Assembly: GCA_023248505.1 (NCBI GenBank)
Contig: JAHFEM010000162.1
Span: forward strand, 1-5,531
DNA from: Nitrospirota bacterium
GTDB taxonomy: Bacteria > Nitrospirota > Nitrospiria > SBBL01 > Manganitrophaceae
Reading direction: 5' to 3'
Length of the DNA: 5,531 nt
In this document: positions 1 through 5,506 of the stretch, piece by piece
How positions within the stretch are numbered: the stretch's first letter is position 1
Layout: the number at the start of each line of letters is the position of its first letter
Made by a program: the position numbers and the translations under genes
Notes under the pieces: generated by a model
What the model was told of the DNA's origin: nothing
What the model saw: the letters and a program-made list of their open reading frames with translations, nothing else
Database searches by the model: none

Positions 1-1183
<1,183 letters not shown>

Positions 1184-1218
1184 CCATGAGGAATGAAAAT
1201 CTGAAATTGAGTTGCGTC

Positions 1219-1265
1219 GTGTCCTCATTTGCGAGGCGATCCCGTTTGGGGCGCTGCCCGGACAC
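1219..1265. repeat. Structured intergenic inverted repeats (REP-like, left part)
   Basis: GTGTCC (1219-1224) is the reverse complement of GGACAC (1260-1265). Inside lie smaller complementary pairs: CCTC/GAGG (1223-1226 and 1233-1236), CCC-GTTT-GGG (1241-1250) and a GGGC-GCT-GCCC unit (1249-1258). The last has the same GGGGC-N3-GCCC layout as the larger hairpin just downstream. This suggests a folded intergenic element, but each inner stem alone is short and could be chance in GC-rich DNA. A copy count in a genome would decide whether it is a dispersed REP element. Confidence 0.35.
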
Positions 1266-1272
1266 CGCTCCC

Positions 1273-1301
1273 ATTGGAATGGGGCTTTGCCCCATTCCAA
1301 T
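1273..1301. repeat. Perfect 13-bp inverted repeat with 3-base loop
   Basis: The left arm ATTGGAATGGGGC (1273-1285) and right arm GCCCCATTCCAAT (1289-1301) are exact reverse complements around a TTT loop. It lies 89 bases after the trpS stop and 55 bases before the tRNA promoter. The stem would be very stable in RNA or as a DNA cruciform. Neither strand has a T-run right after the stem, so it is not a canonical intrinsic terminator, although it may still stop or stabilise the trpS transcript. A REP-like dispersed repeat is the main alternative, favoured by the related GGGC-GCT-GCCC unit a few dozen bases upstream. Confidence 0.75.
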
Positions 1302-1356
1302 AATCTTGATTCCGTGAACACTTTCTAATGGGACACACCCTTGAATGGCTTCCCAA

Positions 1357-1385
1357 TTGACGTGCAAAGCGAAAAATGATATAAC
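1357..1385 (+). promoter_or_regulatory. Sigma-70-type promoter of the tRNA-Met gene
   Basis: TTGACG (1357-1362, five of six matches to TTGACA) is followed by a 17-base spacer and TATAAC (1380-1385, five of six to TATAAT). This is the best promoter match in the window and sits 50 bases before the tRNA. The bases after the -10 box (CGAACGCGCGC) are GC-rich, as in stringently controlled stable-RNA promoters. Growth-rate or ppGpp control is an inference from that discriminator. Transcription should begin near 1391-1394, giving a leader of about 40 bases that contains a small CTCTT/AAGAG hairpin. Confidence 0.75.
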
Positions 1386-1434
1386 CGAACGCGCGCTCTT
1401 AGCGAAGAGAGCGATTCTTTCCGGAAAATCCAAT

Positions 1435-1510
1435 GGCGGCGTAGCTCAGTTGGTAGAGCAGCGGAATCATAATCCGCGTGTCGGGGGTTCGAAGCCCTCC
1501 GCCGCTACCA
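1435..1510 (+). tRNA. tRNA-Met (CAU), elongator type
   Basis: A complete 76-base cloverleaf is present, with the 3' CCA encoded (1508-1510). The acceptor is GGCGGCG with CGCCGCT, the D stem GCTC/GAGC, the anticodon stem GCGGA/TCCGC with loop ATCATAA (anticodon CAT at 1468-1470), a five-base variable loop GTGTC, and the T arm GGGGG-TTCGAAG-CCCTC with one G-T pair. It is not the initiator: the anticodon stem lacks the three consecutive G-C pairs next to the loop. A CAU anticodon can also belong to tRNA-Ile2, where C34 becomes lysidine, but overall sequence resembles elongator tRNA-Met of deltaproteobacteria and relatives (from memory). The first acceptor pair is a G1-U72 wobble. The gene stands alone, with its own promoter. 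Confidence 0.95.
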
Positions 1511-1575
1511 TCCCTTCCCATATCCTCCCCAAGCAGTTCCAAAAATTATCTTTACGGGCGTCCCCCTCAAGTGAG

Positions 1576-1631
1576 TCTCTCGACGACCTCGCCGGGGGTA
1601 GGCTGCCCCGTGTCCTAAGAGATCCTTTTTT
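1576..1631 (+). terminator. Possible terminator after tRNA-Met
   Basis: A compact stem GGGGTA-GGC-TGCCCC (1595-1609, one T-G wobble) is enclosed by TCTCT (1576-1580) and AGAGA (1618-1622), two bases before a run of six T (1626-1631). The outer and inner stems are separated by unpaired loops, so the structure is imperfect. The hairpin-plus-T-run order and the position 65-120 bases after the tRNA support termination. Long distance and interior loops keep confidence low. Confidence 0.4.
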
Positions 1632-1879
1632 AATGGGGAGCGCTTAAGCCCGCCGTCGCGGTCGGAAAATATTTTCATTTTTTGCAAGCTTCTGCATCCG
1701 GGCGCCGGCTTTTCCTGTCGATAAATATAAGAAATTCCGCATCGAGATTCTCCCTCTGCCCGAAAGCGACCGATTTATCGCTCGCTTTGCACGCTAAGCC
1801 GATTATCCGGCGAAGGTATGTGGGTTGCATTCAGAGACAGCGACTTGCTACTTATCAACTGAATGTTGCGGAGGGGATG
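1632..1879. other. Non-coding stretch upstream of the CmcI-like gene
   Basis: No gene is supported here. The frame of the downstream gene stays open back to an ATG at 1682, but that segment lacks a ribosome binding site, reads as low-quality Ser/Arg-rich sequence and does not continue the protein fold. A perfect 12-base palindrome GAAAATATTTTC (1665-1676) followed by ATTTTTT is AT-rich against its surroundings and could be a protein-binding site or promoter-associated tract. No convincing -35/-10 pair for the downstream gene was found. Confidence 0.4.
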
Positions 1880-2377
1880 ATGCAGACCAAAGAAGCGACA
1901 GTGAGCGGCCGGGGGCTTGTAACAAGCTCCTGGGATTTGTTGGTCACCGCGGCCATTTTAGAGACAAAGCCGAATTGGGTGATCCAAGTCGGAGCCCGGA
2001 GTATGCTCTCGATCCTTTTTTCTGGTTACATTCTCGATCAAATCGGCGGAGATCTTCACTCGGTCATCGGCGTGGTCAACAACGGAGAGAACTTGCCTCA
2101 AAAGAGAAACGTGTATTTCCTCGAAGGAAACCCGCTCGATCCGTCGATGCCGGAATTGATTAAAAAATGGATCCGGCCGAAGGATAAGGTCATGGTGATT
2201 TTACAAGACGGTCTGAAAGCGCGTCCGATCGTTGAGATTCAGACGTACGCCCCCTTGGTGACGGAAGGATGTTATTTGGTGATGGATGAAGGGGTGGACG
2301 CATTTGTCCGGAAACATATCACGTTTGAGCCGGATTGGATCATGCCGAAGCCTCAAATCTATTTAAGGAAGCGGTGA
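1880..2377 (+). CDS. Short, degenerate CmcI/cephalosporin-hydroxylase-family (methyltransferase-fold) protein
   Basis: The 165-residue product follows the layout of the CmcI family, SAM-dependent Rossmann-fold methyltransferases of the rhamnosyl O-methyltransferase/cephalosporin hydroxylase group. KPNWVIQVG (30-38) fits the KPDxIIExG first strand and SAM loop. SVIGVVNN (61-68) fits VIGIDI, and KVMVILQDG (103-111) fits the VIVILDSxH strand. YAPLVTEGCYLVMDEG (123-138) fits YAPLVxxGxYLIVEDT, and DAFVRKH to YLRKR fits the family C-terminus. Key residues differ: the acidic residue before the SAM glycine loop is Gln36, the Asp of the second strand is missing, the D-S-x-H motif is QDGLK, and the metal-binding ED pair reads DE. 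The substrate-loop segment after it is also shortened. It may be a pseudoenzyme, or an enzyme with altered chemistry. GGAGG at 1870-1874 lies five bases before this ATG. The adjacent ATG at 1877 is the alternative, with two-base spacing. No substrate can be inferred. Confidence 0.75.
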   Translation: MQTKEATVSGRGLVTSSWDLLVTAAILETKPNWVIQVGARSMLSILFSGYILDQIGGDLHSVIGVVNNGENLPQKRNVYFLEGNPLDPSMPELIKKWIRPKDKVMVILQDGLKARPIVEIQTYAPLVTEGCYLVMDEGVDAFVRKHITFEPDWIMPKPQIYLRKR

Positions 2378-2484
2378 TCGCAAGCCTGCGGAAAAGACCG
2401 GCCTGAACTGGAGATCTCCCATCCTCCCTGTTCATTCCTATTCATTGCCGCACGATTCTTTCTTCCAGTAATGATCATTCTTGA

Positions 2485-2513
2485 TTGAACTGCCGGAGAA
2501 TCTCTGATACGTT
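2485..2513 (+). promoter_or_regulatory. Weak candidate promoter for the PilZ gene
   Basis: TTGAAC (2485-2490), a 17-base spacer and TACGTT (2508-2513) preceded by TG at 2505-2506 make a possible extended -10 promoter 40 bases before the PilZ ATG. The -10 box matches only three of six positions. A perfect 10-base palindrome AATGATCATT (2470-2479) lies just upstream and could be an operator. Both assignments are tentative. Confidence 0.25.
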
Positions 2514-2553
2514 TACCTTCCAAGAGAGCGCATTCCTTTTCCTCCGGAGATCG

Positions 2554-2895
2554 ATGGACGACAGAAGGAAGCACCCTAGAGTTCCGCTCATTTCCATCGC
2601 CCGCCTGACGCGCCAGGGACTGCAAGAAGCGACCACTGTCTTGGTCCGGGATATCTCCACCCATGGCCTGGGAATATACAGCGAGGAGGCGTATCAGAAC
2701 GGGGATCTGGTGCTGATTGAATTCTCTCTCACCGCAGGGGACGAGACCGTCAGCGAGTCGATTATGGGAGAGGTCGTCTGGATCGCCCCCCTCCCGGACA
2801 AAGCCCACCACGCCGTCGGTATCCGCTTCGACCGGATGATGGAGGAAAAACCGAAGCTCTACGCGCATATCAAACATCTGGAGGAGATCGGCTAA
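2554..2895 (+). CDS. Single-domain PilZ protein (predicted c-di-GMP binder)
   Basis: The 113-residue protein is essentially one PilZ domain, a cytoplasmic beta-barrel that binds the second messenger cyclic di-GMP and passes the signal to motility, polysaccharide or other targets. Both ligand motifs are intact: RKHPR at residues 5-9 (RxxxR) and DISTHG at 33-38 (DxSxxG). The rest fits the barrel: GDLVLIEF, then GEVVWIAP and AVGIRFD, ending in a short charged helix. There is no signal peptide, membrane segment or attached output domain, so it probably works through a protein partner, which is not evident from its neighbours. The start is placed at 2554 because GGAG (2546-2549) lies four bases upstream. 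The frame stays open to an ATG at 2485, but that extension has no ribosome binding site and does not look like PilZ N-terminal sequence. Confidence 0.9.
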   Translation: MDDRRKHPRVPLISIARLTRQGLQEATTVLVRDISTHGLGIYSEEAYQNGDLVLIEFSLTAGDETVSESIMGEVVWIAPLPDKAHHAVGIRFDRMMEEKPKLYAHIKHLEEIG

Positions 2896-2992
2896 TCCCG
2901 TTCCGTTCGTATGCGCCGGCGTCCTGCCGGAAGAGCGCATGAATCCGCTCCCGATCGGCCTTGCTGAGCTCGCTTCGTTTCAATCCCTTCAT
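2870..2992 (-). CDS. Possible 40-residue ORF, doubtful
   Basis: On the minus strand an ATG at 2992 overlaps the TGA of the upstream broken small gene in an ATGA arrangement. It encodes a charged start (MKGLKRSELSKADRERIHAL) and runs to a TGA at 2870, entering the antisense of the PilZ 3' end. The first 30 residues look plausibly helical and coding, and the overlap suggests coupling. However, there is no close Shine-Dalgarno sequence, the ORF spans a strong hairpin, and the last ten residues lie in or near the PilZ gene. It may be a real small protein, the tail of a decayed gene, or chance. Confidence 0.2.
   Translation of the reverse strand: MKGLKRSELSKADRERIHALFRQDAGAYERNGISRSPPDV
2911..2940. 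terminator. Hairpin between convergent genes, possible bidirectional terminator
   Basis: ATGCG (2911-2915) pairs with CGCAT (2936-2940), and CCGGC (2916-2920) pairs with GCCGG (2926-2930) around a GTCCT loop. Five bases (AAGAG) bulge on the right side. It lies 15 bases after the PilZ stop, in the convergent gap with the minus-strand genes, where a shared terminator is expected. Neither side carries a T-run, so it may act as a 3' stabiliser or assist Rho rather than serve as a classical intrinsic terminator. Confidence 0.4.
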
Positions 2993-3256
2993 GCGGCCGG
3001 ACGAAGGATCTCCTGCACGGGATAATGGGGGGCGAGCCGCTTGATCTTCTCGATCGCGTCTCGCTCATCCCCCCCGCGTCTGGGCGGCAAAGTAGCGCCG
3101 CTCCAGTTTTCGGAGTTTCTCCCTCTGCCGACGCTTCTTCCGAATTTCAAATTGCCTTCTCTTTTTTGATCCCTTCGACAGGGCCTGTCCGATATAAAAT
3201 CTGTCCAGCCGCGGGGCTGGCTCATCGAGCGATCTTTCCGATAAAGACTTAACCAA
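2989..3256 (-). pseudogene. Small Arg/Lys-rich protein gene interrupted by a one-base frameshift
   Basis: From TTG at 3256, overlapping the nth stop by eight bases (TTGGTTAA), the minus strand encodes 63 residues. They include a very basic helical part (KGSKKRRQFEIRKKRR, then REKLRKLERRYFAAQTR). The frame ends at TGA just after a run of seven G (plus-strand C7 at 3069-3075). In the next frame a protein-like sequence continues at once (DERDAIEKIKRLAPHYPVQEILRPAA) to TGA at 2989. Removing one G joins them into one 88-residue protein of basic coiled-coil type. The pattern (Arg/Lys-rich helix, then an EKIKRLAPH-like end) resembles small proteins I recall under DUF6800; that assignment is unverified and their function is unknown. 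The break may be a sequencing error, a phase-variable or slippery G tract, or true decay. No ATG is available in frame, so the start rests on a TTG coupled to nth. Confidence 0.55.
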
Positions 3257-3902
3257 ACCGGCTCAACGGGCAGGTCTCGTGGTGATGGGGCCGCGCGGTG
3301 CAGTATTGCCGTCCGTAATCCACGACGCGAAAGTTAAAACCGGCCCACTCCCGCTTCGGGAGAATGGCCATCAGCTCCCGCTCGATTTTGTCGGGGTCGG
3401 TCGCGCTCGCCAGCCCCCAACGCCGGGACAAGCGTTTGACATGGGTGTCGACCGCAATCCCCTCGGGGACGCCGTAAGCCCCCAAAATCACATTGGCGGT
3501 TTTTCGCCCGACGCCGGGGAGGGTCCGGAGCGCGTCCATCGTTCTTGGGACGGCGCCGCCGAATGTTTCCTTCACGATCCTCGCCGCCGCCAAGATGTTC
3601 CTGGCCTTGTTCCGGTAGAATCCGGTCGGTTCGATCTCCCGTTCGAATTCCTCCGGATCGGCCTGAACATAGTCGTCGAGCGTCCGGTATTTCTTAAAGA
3701 GCGTTTCGGTCACCTCGTTGACCTTTTTGTCGGTGCACTGCGCGGAGAGGACCACCGCGACCAAAAGCTCCCAGGGATGGGCGTGGCGGAGCACGGTTTT
3801 CGCCTCCGGAAAAAGCCGCTTCAGGCGGGCCACGATCTCGGCGGCCTTTTTCTTGCGCTCGTCGCTTGTTTTTGACTGAACGGCGGACTTCATTTCATTC
3901 AT
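3249..3902 (-). CDS. nth: Endonuclease III (DNA glycosylase/AP lyase) with an incomplete Fe-S motif
   Basis: This base-excision repair enzyme removes oxidised pyrimidines and cleaves the resulting abasic site. The 217-residue length is near that of E. coli Nth. The family core is present: ELLVAVVLSAQCTDKKVN (45-62), the helix-hairpin-helix LPGVGRKTAN (128-137) carrying catalytic Lys134, and AVDTHVKRLSRRWGL (150-164) with catalytic Asp152. The Lys-Asp spacing of 18 equals that of E. coli K120/D138. The C-terminal iron-sulfur loop is altered: C201-x6-H208-x2-C211-x5-G217, with the spacing kept but the second Cys replaced by His and the fourth by the final Gly. A normal [4Fe-4S] cluster is therefore unlikely. 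The ATG at 3902 is chosen because GAGGAG (3914-3909) lies six bases upstream. The frame is open further back to 3974, but that extension has no such site and is unlike Nth. The gene is divergent from the ComA/HSA32-like gene, with 125 bases between starts. Confidence 0.95.
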   Translation of the reverse strand: MNEMKSAVQSKTSDERKKKAAEIVARLKRLFPEAKTVLRHAHPWELLVAVVLSAQCTDKKVNEVTETLFKKYRTLDDYVQADPEEFEREIEPTGFYRNKARNILAAARIVKETFGGAVPRTMDALRTLPGVGRKTANVILGAYGVPEGIAVDTHVKRLSRRWGLASATDPDKIERELMAILPKREWAGFNFRVVDYGRQYCTARPHHHETCPLSRFG

Positions 3903-3961
3903 TTTACACTCCTCGATGGGGGATCTCCAAGGGCGCGTCGCTGCGCATAGCCCCGTTGGGC

Positions 3962-3976
3962 GATTGTGACGCAATC
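3962..3976. promoter_or_regulatory. Dyad in the divergent nth / HSA32-like promoter region
   Basis: GATTG (3962-3966) and CAATC (3972-3976) form a perfect inverted repeat around TGACG. It lies in the only shared upstream region of two divergent genes and overlaps the candidate nth -10 box, as a repressor operator would. A five-base arm can occur by chance, and I do not recognise a known regulator consensus; it is not the CIRCE sequence. Confidence 0.3.
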
Positions 3977-3990
3977 TCCTTCTATGGCAA
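3963..3990 (-). promoter_or_regulatory. Candidate nth promoter
   Basis: Read on the minus strand, TTGCCA (3990-3985, five of six to TTGACA), a 16-base spacer and CACAAT (3968-3963, four of six to TATAAT) lie about 60 bases before the nth start codon. No equally good plus-strand promoter for the divergent gene was found. An A/T-rich tract (AAAATTAAAAAAA, 3989-4001) sits in that gap and may contribute. Confidence 0.35.
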
Positions 3991-4027
3991 AATTAAAAAA
4001 AGCGTGCATATCGGAGAGGAGGAGCGT

Positions 4028-4882
4028 ATGGCTCAATCACATCAGAAGAAGGAGGAGGATCGGGCGTTTTCGTTTATACGAATCAATGAGCGTCCGCGCA
4101 AGCCGCGGTCCCGCGGCATCACCGAGATCCGGGGACCCTATTATACCCCGATGGGGCGGCGTTACCTGGAGGATATCTTCGAAACGATGGGGGACTATGT
4201 CGATGCGCTGAAGTTTGCCGGGGGCTCCTTCAGCCTGATGCCGCGGCGCGCGGTCAAAGATCTTCTCGATCTCTGCCACTTGCACAATGTCGTCGTCTCG
4301 ACCGGCGGTTTCATCGAATACGTTCTCACCCAGGGGCCGCAGGCGGTCGATCGGTACATTGCAGAGTGCAAGGAGCTCGAGTTCGATATCGTCGAGATCT
4401 CGAGCGGCTTTATCTCCATTCCGACGGATGATCTTCTGCGCCTGGTGGAGAAGGTGCAGAAGGCGGGGCTCAAGGCAAAACCGGAGGTGGGGATTCAGTT
4501 CGGCGCCGGCGGGGCGACCGCGTCGGCGGAGCTGGAGGCGGAGGGAACCCGCGATCCCGAGTGGGCGATCCGCCAGGCGAAGCGGTTCGTCGAGGCCGGG
4601 GCCTACCAGATCATGATCGAATCGGAAGGGATCACCGAGAATATTCCGGTCTGGCGGACCGACGTCGTCGCCAAGATCGTCAACGCCCTCGGCCTGGAAA
4701 AGCCGATGTTCGAAGCGGCCGATCCGGAGGTCTTTGCCTGGTACATCAAGAACTACGGACCGGACGTGAACCTCTTCGTCGATCACAGCCAGATCGTTCA
4801 ACTTGAGTCGCTCCGGTCCGGAATCTGGGGAACGAAGAGCCTCTGGGGCCGGGTCGTTACGTATCAGCCGAAGGCGGCTTGA
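4028..4882 (+). CDS. ComA/phosphosulfolactate-synthase-family protein, HSA32-like
   Basis: The 284-residue TIM-barrel protein belongs to the family of ComA, which adds sulfite to phosphoenolpyruvate in coenzyme M synthesis. Conserved blocks are DALKFAGGSFSLMP (59-72), STGGFIEY (91-98), FDIVEISSG (119-127), KAKPEVG (149-155), EAGAYQIMIESEG (189-201), KPMFEAAD (225-232) and NYGPDVNLFVDHSQI to LESLRSG (242-265). From memory, the start (GITEIRGPYYT, then LEDIFETMGDYVD) and the NLFVDHSQI block match the plant heat-stress-associated 32-kDa protein (HSA32) and its bacterial relatives better than archaeal ComA. Archaeal ComA has an EGRES-type motif where this protein has MIESEGITE. Phosphosulfolactate synthesis is therefore uncertain, and a role in stress tolerance is inference by homology. 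AGGAGG (4017-4022) lies five bases before ATG 4028; the frame extends upstream without a ribosome site. TGA is followed in frame by TAA. The archaemetzincin gene begins 67 bases later and is probably cotranscribed. Confidence 0.9.
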   Translation: MAQSHQKKEEDRAFSFIRINERPRKPRSRGITEIRGPYYTPMGRRYLEDIFETMGDYVDALKFAGGSFSLMPRRAVKDLLDLCHLHNVVVSTGGFIEYVLTQGPQAVDRYIAECKELEFDIVEISSGFISIPTDDLLRLVEKVQKAGLKAKPEVGIQFGAGGATASAELEAEGTRDPEWAIRQAKRFVEAGAYQIMIESEGITENIPVWRTDVVAKIVNALGLEKPMFEAADPEVFAWYIKNYGPDVNLFVDHSQIVQLESLRSGIWGTKSLWGRVVTYQPKAA

Positions 4883-4910
4883 TAAAAGATAAGACACGGG
4901 AGGCATAAGG

Positions 4911-4926
4911 CGGAAAAACGTTTCCG
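4911..4926 (+). other. Small hairpin between the HSA32-like gene and amzA
   Basis: CGGAAA (4911-4916) and TTTCCG (4921-4926) form a perfect six-bp stem with an AACG tetraloop. It lies 15 bases before the amzA ribosome binding site. No T-run follows, so it is not an intrinsic terminator. It could set relative expression within the pair or mark an RNA-processing point, or be chance. Confidence 0.35.
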
Positions 4927-4949
4927 GTGCGCTTCATTGAGGAGGAGGG

Positions 4950-5483
4950 ATGATTTCCATCGTCCCGTTCGGCGTGATTCCCAAGGAGCTGGTGGAGTTT
5001 CTCCGCGAAGAGCTGGCCTACCGATTCGGTGAAGCGGTTCATGTGGCCGGAGCGGAACCTCTTCCCGAGGGGGCCTTTGATCCGAAGCGGGATCAATACC
5101 GCTCGTCGCTCTTCCTCCGTCGGCTTGAGGCGGAACGGCAGGAGACGGACCGGCCAGAAACGGAGCGGCGGATCGGAATCGTCGATGCCGATCTCTACAA
5201 TCCGGAATCGGATATCGTCCTCGGCGAGGCCGACCCGGTCGATCGGGTCGCCGTCGTTTCCGTCGCCTGCCTTCACCCGGCGTCGAAAGAGCGTCTCGAT
5301 GAGGACCCCCTTTTCCGGGTGCGGGTTCTCAAGGAGGCGGTCCATGAGCTGGGGCACACCTATCAACTCGACCACTGCGACAACCCGAAGTGCGTCATGG
5401 ACCGCTCCGACGCTCTCACCGACCTCGATCGGAAGAGCGCCGATTTCTGCTTGGCGCATCAGGCGACGCTCAAACGGCGATGA
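4950..5483 (+). CDS. amzA: Archaemetzincin-family zinc metalloprotease (AmzA-like)
   Basis: The 177-residue protein is a compact metzincin-type peptidase with no signal peptide, so probably cytoplasmic. The zinc site HELGHTYQLDH lies at 132-142: H132, H136 and H142 as ligands and E133 as catalytic base. It is followed by C143-x4-C148-x-M150 (with the Met-turn) and C167-x2-H170, matching the structural second zinc site of archaemetzincins. The preceding strand region IGIVDADLYNPESDIVLGEA and RVAVVSVACL is also family-typical. Two positions differ from the usual HExxHxxGxxHC...CxxC pattern: Gln139 replaces the metzincin Gly, and His170 replaces the last Cys. His can still bind zinc, but the Gly change is at the turn of the active site. 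A GGAGGAGGG purine run (4941-4949) directly precedes the ATG. It lies 67 bases after the HSA32-like gene. Physiological substrates of bacterial archaemetzincins are unknown to me. Confidence 0.93.
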   Translation: MISIVPFGVIPKELVEFLREELAYRFGEAVHVAGAEPLPEGAFDPKRDQYRSSLFLRRLEAERQETDRPETERRIGIVDADLYNPESDIVLGEADPVDRVAVVSVACLHPASKERLDEDPLFRVRVLKEAVHELGHTYQLDHCDNPKCVMDRSDALTDLDRKSADFCLAHQATLKRR

Positions 5484-5506
5484 CGATGGAGGGCGCGGAT
5501 CAATAC

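Noticed and set aside
1186..1317. A 43-codon plus-strand ORF just after the trpS stop
   Set aside because: It has no ribosome site, its codons run straight through the 13-bp hairpin, and the resulting Cys/Pro/Ile sequence reflects the repeat rather than a protein.
1345..1647. A 100-codon open frame across the tRNA
   Set aside because: It includes the whole tRNA-Met gene translated as protein, so it cannot be a real coding region here.
1682..1879. Upstream extension of the CmcI-like gene to ATG 1682
   Set aside because: There is no Shine-Dalgarno site at 1682, and the extra 66 residues do not look like the family. GGAGG directly precedes the ATG pair at 1877/1880.
3025..3252. A 75-codon plus-strand frame opposite the broken small gene
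   Set aside because: The minus-strand reading is clearly more protein-like (basic helix, EKIKRLAPH). The plus-strand frame is Ser/Pro/Ala-rich without motif or ribosome site.
4037..4906. A long open frame on the minus strand opposite the HSA32-like gene
   Set aside because: It is antisense to a gene with clear family motifs, has no Shine-Dalgarno site, and is Arg/Asp/Leu-rich as expected from GC-rich third-position bias.
4857..5459. A 200-codon open frame on the minus strand opposite the archaemetzincin gene
   Set aside because: It overlaps a gene with intact zinc-binding motifs and has low-information Arg/Glu-rich composition.
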